NCBI RefSeq assembly: GCF_022179185.1
Contig: NZ_BPQJ01000009.1
Span: 1-64,000, forward strand
Source: Methylobacterium frigidaeris
Lineage (GTDB): Bacteria; Pseudomonadota; Alphaproteobacteria; Rhizobiales; Beijerinckiaceae
Direction: 5' to 3'
DNA: 64,000 bases
Of this stretch, positions 60,743 to 64,000 are shown piece after piece (position 1 is the first letter of the stretch; each line of letters begins with the position of its first letter). The notes under the pieces were generated by a model. It worked only from the letters and a program-made list of their open reading frames with translations. It was not told where the DNA came from and ran no database searches. Made by a program: the position numbers and the translations under genes.

Positions 60743-62980
60743 TCAGCCGATGATCTTGTCGATGGTGATCGGCAGCTCGCGCACGCGCTTGCCGGTGGCG
60801 TGGAACACCGCGTTCGCCACCGCGGCGGCGGCGCCCACGATGCCGATCTCGCCGAGCCCCTTGACGCCGAGCGGGCTGACCTTGTCGTCGTGCTCGTCGA
60901 CGAAGATCACCTCGATGTCGTGAATGTCGGCGTTCACCGGCACGTGGTACTCGCCGAGATTGTGGTTCATGATCCGCCCGAGGGTGTGGTCGAGCATCGA
61001 CTCTTCCTCGAGCGCCGCCCCGATCCCCATCACCACCCCGCCGAGGATCTGGCTCCGGGCGGTCTTGAGGTTGAGGATCTTGCCGGCCGCGATGGCGCTG
61101 ACCACCCGCATCACCCGCACCACGCCGAGATCCTCGTCGATCTTCACCTCGGCGAAGACCGCCGAATGGGTGTAGGCCGAGAAGCGCATGTTGGTGAGCA
61201 TGCTCGGCTTGACCTTCTCGGTCGCCTCGACCCGCTCGACGCCGCCGGCCCGCATCGCCTCGGCGATCGACACTTTTCGCGAGGGATCGTTCTGGAGACG
61301 GATCTCGCCGTCCGCGAAAGTGACGTGGGCGAAATCCGCATTGGCGAGCGGCGATTCGGCCATGCCACGGGCATAGCCGAGCAGCGTTTCCGCCACCGTG
61401 CGGCAGGCCGCCTGCACGGCCGCGCCCGAGGAGGCCGCGGTCCAGGAGCCGCCGGCGAGTGGCGCCTCCGGCAAGGCGGTGTCGCCGAGCCGGGTGGTGA
61501 CCTGATCGAGGGGCAGGCCGAGCGCGTCGGCGCCGATCTGGGCGAGGATCGTGTAGGTGCCGGTGCCGAGATCGGCGGTGGAGCAGGCGAGCTCCAGCTT
61601 GCCGTCGGGCGTGAGCGTGGCGCGCGCACTCGACTGCATCATCATGGCTTCCCACACGCCGGTCGCCATGCCCCAGCCGACGAGCTCGCGTCCGTCGCGC
61701 ATCGAGCGCGGCTCCGCCTTGCGCTTCGACCAGCCGAACCGTGAAGCGCCCTGCTCGTAGGCGGCGCGCAGCGCCTTCGAGGTGAAGTCCTTGCCCTCGC
61801 CCTCGTCGCGCTCGGCGTAGTTGCGCAATCGCAGCTCGAGGGGATCGACGCCGGAGGCGTAGGCCAGCTCGTCCATCGCGCATTCGAGGGCGAAGATGCC
61901 GGTCACCGCACCCGGCGCCCGCATGTCGGACGGCGTGTAGGTGTCGATCTTGGCGAGCTTGTAGTCGAGCGTGACGTTGGGGCAGTGATAGAGCAGGCCC
62001 GACCAGTTGACGACGGCCTCCTGGTAATCCTCGAAGGTCGAGGTGCCGGCCACCGCATCGTGCGTCAGAGCTTGGAGGCGTCCGTCCTTGTCGGCGCCGA
62101 GGGCCACGGTCTGGAGGGTCTCCGGCCGGTAGCCGAAGGTGAACATCTGGTCGCGGGTCAGCACCACCCGGACCGAGCGCTTGAGGTCGAGGGCGGCCGA
62201 GACCGCGAGGTAGAGCTGGTATTGCGGCCTCAAGCCCGAGCCGAACGCGCCGCCGACGTAAGGAGTGATCACCCGCACGTCGTCGGGCTTCAGGCTGAAC
62301 ACGCTGCAGACGTAGCCCTGCGTGTTGTTCACGCCCTGGATCTTATCGTGGATGGTGAGCTTGCCCTCGCCCTCGTAGACCACCGTCGAGGCGTGCGGCT
62401 CCATCGGGTTGTGGTGCTCGATCGCCTGCTTGTACTCGTGGCGGAGCTGGATCGGCGCCGCGTCGTAGGCACCGGCGGCGTCGCCGCGCGGGTCCGGCGG
62501 CGGCTTGATGCCGGAGCGCTTCTTCGGCGGCACGTAGGCCGCATCGCGATTCTTCTCGAGGTCGGTGTTCGGCACCTCCTCGGAATAGGTCACCTTGACG
62601 AGCGTGGCGCCGTAGCGGGCGAGTTCGAAGGTCTCGGCGACGACGAGCGCCACCGGCTGTCCGCCATAGACGATCTCGGGCCCGTTGAGCGCCCGGAACG
62701 GCGAGCCGGGCGGTGCGACCTGATCGCGGTAATTGTAGTCGAGCCAGGCGGTGCGCGGCTTGTTCTCGTGGGTGAACACCTTGATCACACCGGGCACCGC
62801 CTCGGCGGCCTTGGTATCGATCGCCGTGATGCGGCCCTTGGCGATGGCGCTCGACACCACGACGCCGTGGGCGAGGTCGGGGGCCGTGAACTCGGCGGCG
62901 TATTTCGCGGCGCCCGTCACCTTGGCGGGGCCGTCGAGCCGGCTCCGGGCGGTGCCGACGGTGTGCGAGGGGGTGGCCAT
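60743..62980 (-). CDS. paoC: Xanthine dehydrogenase-family molybdopterin-binding subunit (PaoC/YagR-like)
   Basis: 745 residues. Contains the aldehyde-oxidase/XDH fold: SRLDGPAKVTGAAKYAAEFT, AHGVVVSSAIAKGRITAIDT, the substrate channel region, and near the C-terminus VKGLGEIGIVGAAAAVANAV with the catalytic Glu at ~711. Uses a molybdenum cytosine-dinucleotide-type cofactor to oxidise aldehydes. The FAD subunit gene lies 8 bp upstream; the 2Fe-2S subunit should lie beyond the window end. Confidence 0.92.
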   Translation of the reverse strand: MATPSHTVGTARSRLDGPAKVTGAAKYAAEFTAPDLAHGVVVSSAIAKGRITAIDTKAAEAVPGVIKVFTHENKPRTAWLDYNYRDQVAPPGSPFRALNGPEIVYGGQPVALVVAETFELARYGATLVKVTYSEEVPNTDLEKNRDAAYVPPKKRSGIKPPPDPRGDAAGAYDAAPIQLRHEYKQAIEHHNPMEPHASTVVYEGEGKLTIHDKIQGVNNTQGYVCSVFSLKPDDVRVITPYVGGAFGSGLRPQYQLYLAVSAALDLKRSVRVVLTRDQMFTFGYRPETLQTVALGADKDGRLQALTHDAVAGTSTFEDYQEAVVNWSGLLYHCPNVTLDYKLAKIDTYTPSDMRAPGAVTGIFALECAMDELAYASGVDPLELRLRNYAERDEGEGKDFTSKALRAAYEQGASRFGWSKRKAEPRSMRDGRELVGWGMATGVWEAMMMQSSARATLTPDGKLELACSTADLGTGTYTILAQIGADALGLPLDQVTTRLGDTALPEAPLAGGSWTAASSGAAVQAACRTVAETLLGYARGMAESPLANADFAHVTFADGEIRLQNDPSRKVSIAEAMRAGGVERVEATEKVKPSMLTNMRFSAYTHSAVFAEVKIDEDLGVVRVMRVVSAIAAGKILNLKTARSQILGGVVMGIGAALEEESMLDHTLGRIMNHNLGEYHVPVNADIHDIEVIFVDEHDDKVSPLGVKGLGEIGIVGAAAAVANAVFHATGKRVRELPITIDKIIG

Positions 62981-62988
62981 GGGGGTCC

Positions 62989-64000
62989 TCAGGCGATGCG
63001 CTTGTCGGTCTGGGATTGCGGCGTGCCGGCAGCGGCTTGGACCAAGCCCCGCACGATGGCTCGCCGCGCCAGCTCGACCTTGAAGGCGTTGTGGGCGTAG
63101 GGCCGGGCCTCGGCCAGGATCACATCCGCGGCTTCGCGGAAGGTCTCCGGAGTGGCAGGCTTGCCCTGAAGGCGAGCCTCGGCCTCGGCGTTGCGCCAGG
63201 GCTTGTGAGCGACGCCGCCGAGCGCCAGGCGCGCCGTGCGGATCGTGTCGCCGTCCACCTCGAGCGCCGCGGCGACCGAGACCAGCGCGAAGGCGTAGGA
63301 GAGCCGATCGCGCAGCTTCAGGTAGGTGTAGTGCTTGGAAAAGTCCTCGTCCGGCAGGTCGACCGAGAGCACGATCTCGCCATGTCGGAGCGTGGTGTCG
63401 ACGTGCGGCTCGTCGCCCGGCAGGCGGTGGAACTCACCGAAGGGAATCGCGCGCCGCCCATTCGGCCCCTCGACCTGCACCGTCGCGTCCAGGGCCGCCA
63501 GGGCCACGCACATGTCGGAGGGGTGGGTGGCGATGCACGTGTCCGAGGCGCCCAGGATCGCGTGGATGCGGTTGACCCCTGTCATCGCCGGGCAGCCGCT
63601 GCCGGGCTCCCGCTTGTTGCACGGCGTGCCCTCGTCGTAGAAATAGTAGCAGCGGGTGCGCTGGAGCAGGTTGCCGCCGGTCGTGGCGGCGTTGCGCAGC
63701 TGCGGCGAGGCCCCGGCCAGGAGCGCGCTCGCGAGCAGGGGATAGCGCTCGTTGACCAGCGGATCGTAGGCGACGGTGGCGTTGGGCACGAGCGCGCCGA
63801 GGCGCAGGCCCCCCTCGTGCTGGACGATCTCGTCGAGCGGCAGGCGAGTGATGTCGATGAGCCGGCCGGGCCGCTCGACATTGTACTTCATCAGGTCGAC
63901 GAGGTTGGTGCCGCCGGCGATGAAGCGCGCCGCCGGATCGGCGGCGAGCGCCTGCACGGCCTCCTGCACGGTGCCGGCGCGGGTATAGTCGAACCGGTTC
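62989..64000 (-). CDS. paoB: FAD-binding subunit of aldehyde oxidoreductase (PaoB/YagS-like), 5' end outside window
   Basis: At least 336 codons. The frame is open to the window edge, reading NRFDYTRAGTVQEAVQALAA, so only about two residues (MN or similar) are missing. FAD-binding signatures FIAGGTNLVDLMKYNVERPG and NAATTGGNLLQRTRCYYFYD. Cys residues in RTRCYYFYDEGTPCNKREPG and SGCPAMTG match the extra 4Fe-4S cluster peculiar to PaoB among XDH-family FAD subunits. Passes electrons from the molybdenum site via FAD. Confidence 0.92.
   Translation of the reverse strand, partial: NRFDYTRAGTVQEAVQALAADPAARFIAGGTNLVDLMKYNVERPGRLIDITRLPLDEIVQHEGGLRLGALVPNATVAYDPLVNERYPLLASALLAGASPQLRNAATTGGNLLQRTRCYYFYDEGTPCNKREPGSGCPAMTGVNRIHAILGASDTCIATHPSDMCVALAALDATVQVEGPNGRRAIPFGEFHRLPGDEPHVDTTLRHGEIVLSVDLPDEDFSKHYTYLKLRDRLSYAFALVSVAAALEVDGDTIRTARLALGGVAHKPWRNAEAEARLQGKPATPETFREAADVILAEARPYAHNAFKVELARRAIVRGLVQAAAGTPQSQTDKRIA

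Overview
The window looks like chromosome from a high-GC alphaproteobacterium of the Methylobacterium type (Hyphomicrobiales). The evidence is the alphaproteobacterial flagellar gene set (fliX opposite flgI, flgF-G-A-H, fliL-fliM followed by a DUF6468-like gene and a MotE-like gene), CtrA-type TTAA-N7-TTAA boxes, sigma-54 promoters before hook and basal-body genes, a DksA without most zinc ligands, and porin-like and short palindromic repeats usual in this group. The genus is inferred; the order is much safer.

Region 1 (1-6.5 kb) is an accessory island. It holds a possible HUH-type Rep-like protein, a Crp/Fnr regulator lying between two copies of a ~80-bp repeat, small secreted and hypothetical proteins, a distinctly AT-rich block with a Xre/RES toxin-antitoxin pair whose toxin carries an extra C-terminal domain, and a DsbA/FrnE-like pseudogene with two in-frame TGA codons. 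The right edge is a tRNA-Gln gene. About 105 bp next to the tRNA 3' end is repeated 3.7 kb away, so the block looks like an insertion at that tRNA.

Region 2 (6.6-16 kb) has an SDR oxidoreductase, prfC, a CheY-like receiver, a BLUF blue-light sensor, and flgE, flgK and flgL. Region 3 (16-25.5 kb) carries a sulfatase / outer-membrane channel / formylglycine-generating-enzyme cassette, then LysR, GST, a LivK-type binding protein, an iron alcohol dehydrogenase, repeats and a mini-porin-like protein. Region 4 (25.5-44.6 kb) is mostly flagellar: flgN-like, flgJ, flgI, fliX, a chemoreceptor, then an interruption (orphan HicB-like protein, MBOAT/SGNH O-acetylation pair, dksA), then flgH-A-G-F, fliL, fliM, DUF6468-like, MotE-like and a 1132-residue periplasmic TPR protein. 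The visible promoter sites fit a Caulobacter-like hierarchy: CtrA boxes in front of fliL and the TPR gene (early), and sigma-54 sites in front of flgE, flgF and flgI (middle/late).

Region 5 (44.6-54 kb) has a GST, tRNA-Leu, a five-component peptide ABC importer encoded by four genes (both ATPases fused) with an Lrp/AsnC regulator, and a graveyard containing a tRNA-Met 3' fragment, a frameshifted ABC ATPase tail and a truncated SsuA-like gene. Region 6 (54-64 kb) holds a GlxA-type AraC regulator overlapping an isochorismatase-like hydrolase, VOC, WYL and LysE-type proteins, a divergent MFS/LysR pair, an epoxide-hydrolase-like enzyme, and PaoC/PaoB-type aldehyde oxidoreductase subunits, the last running off the window end.
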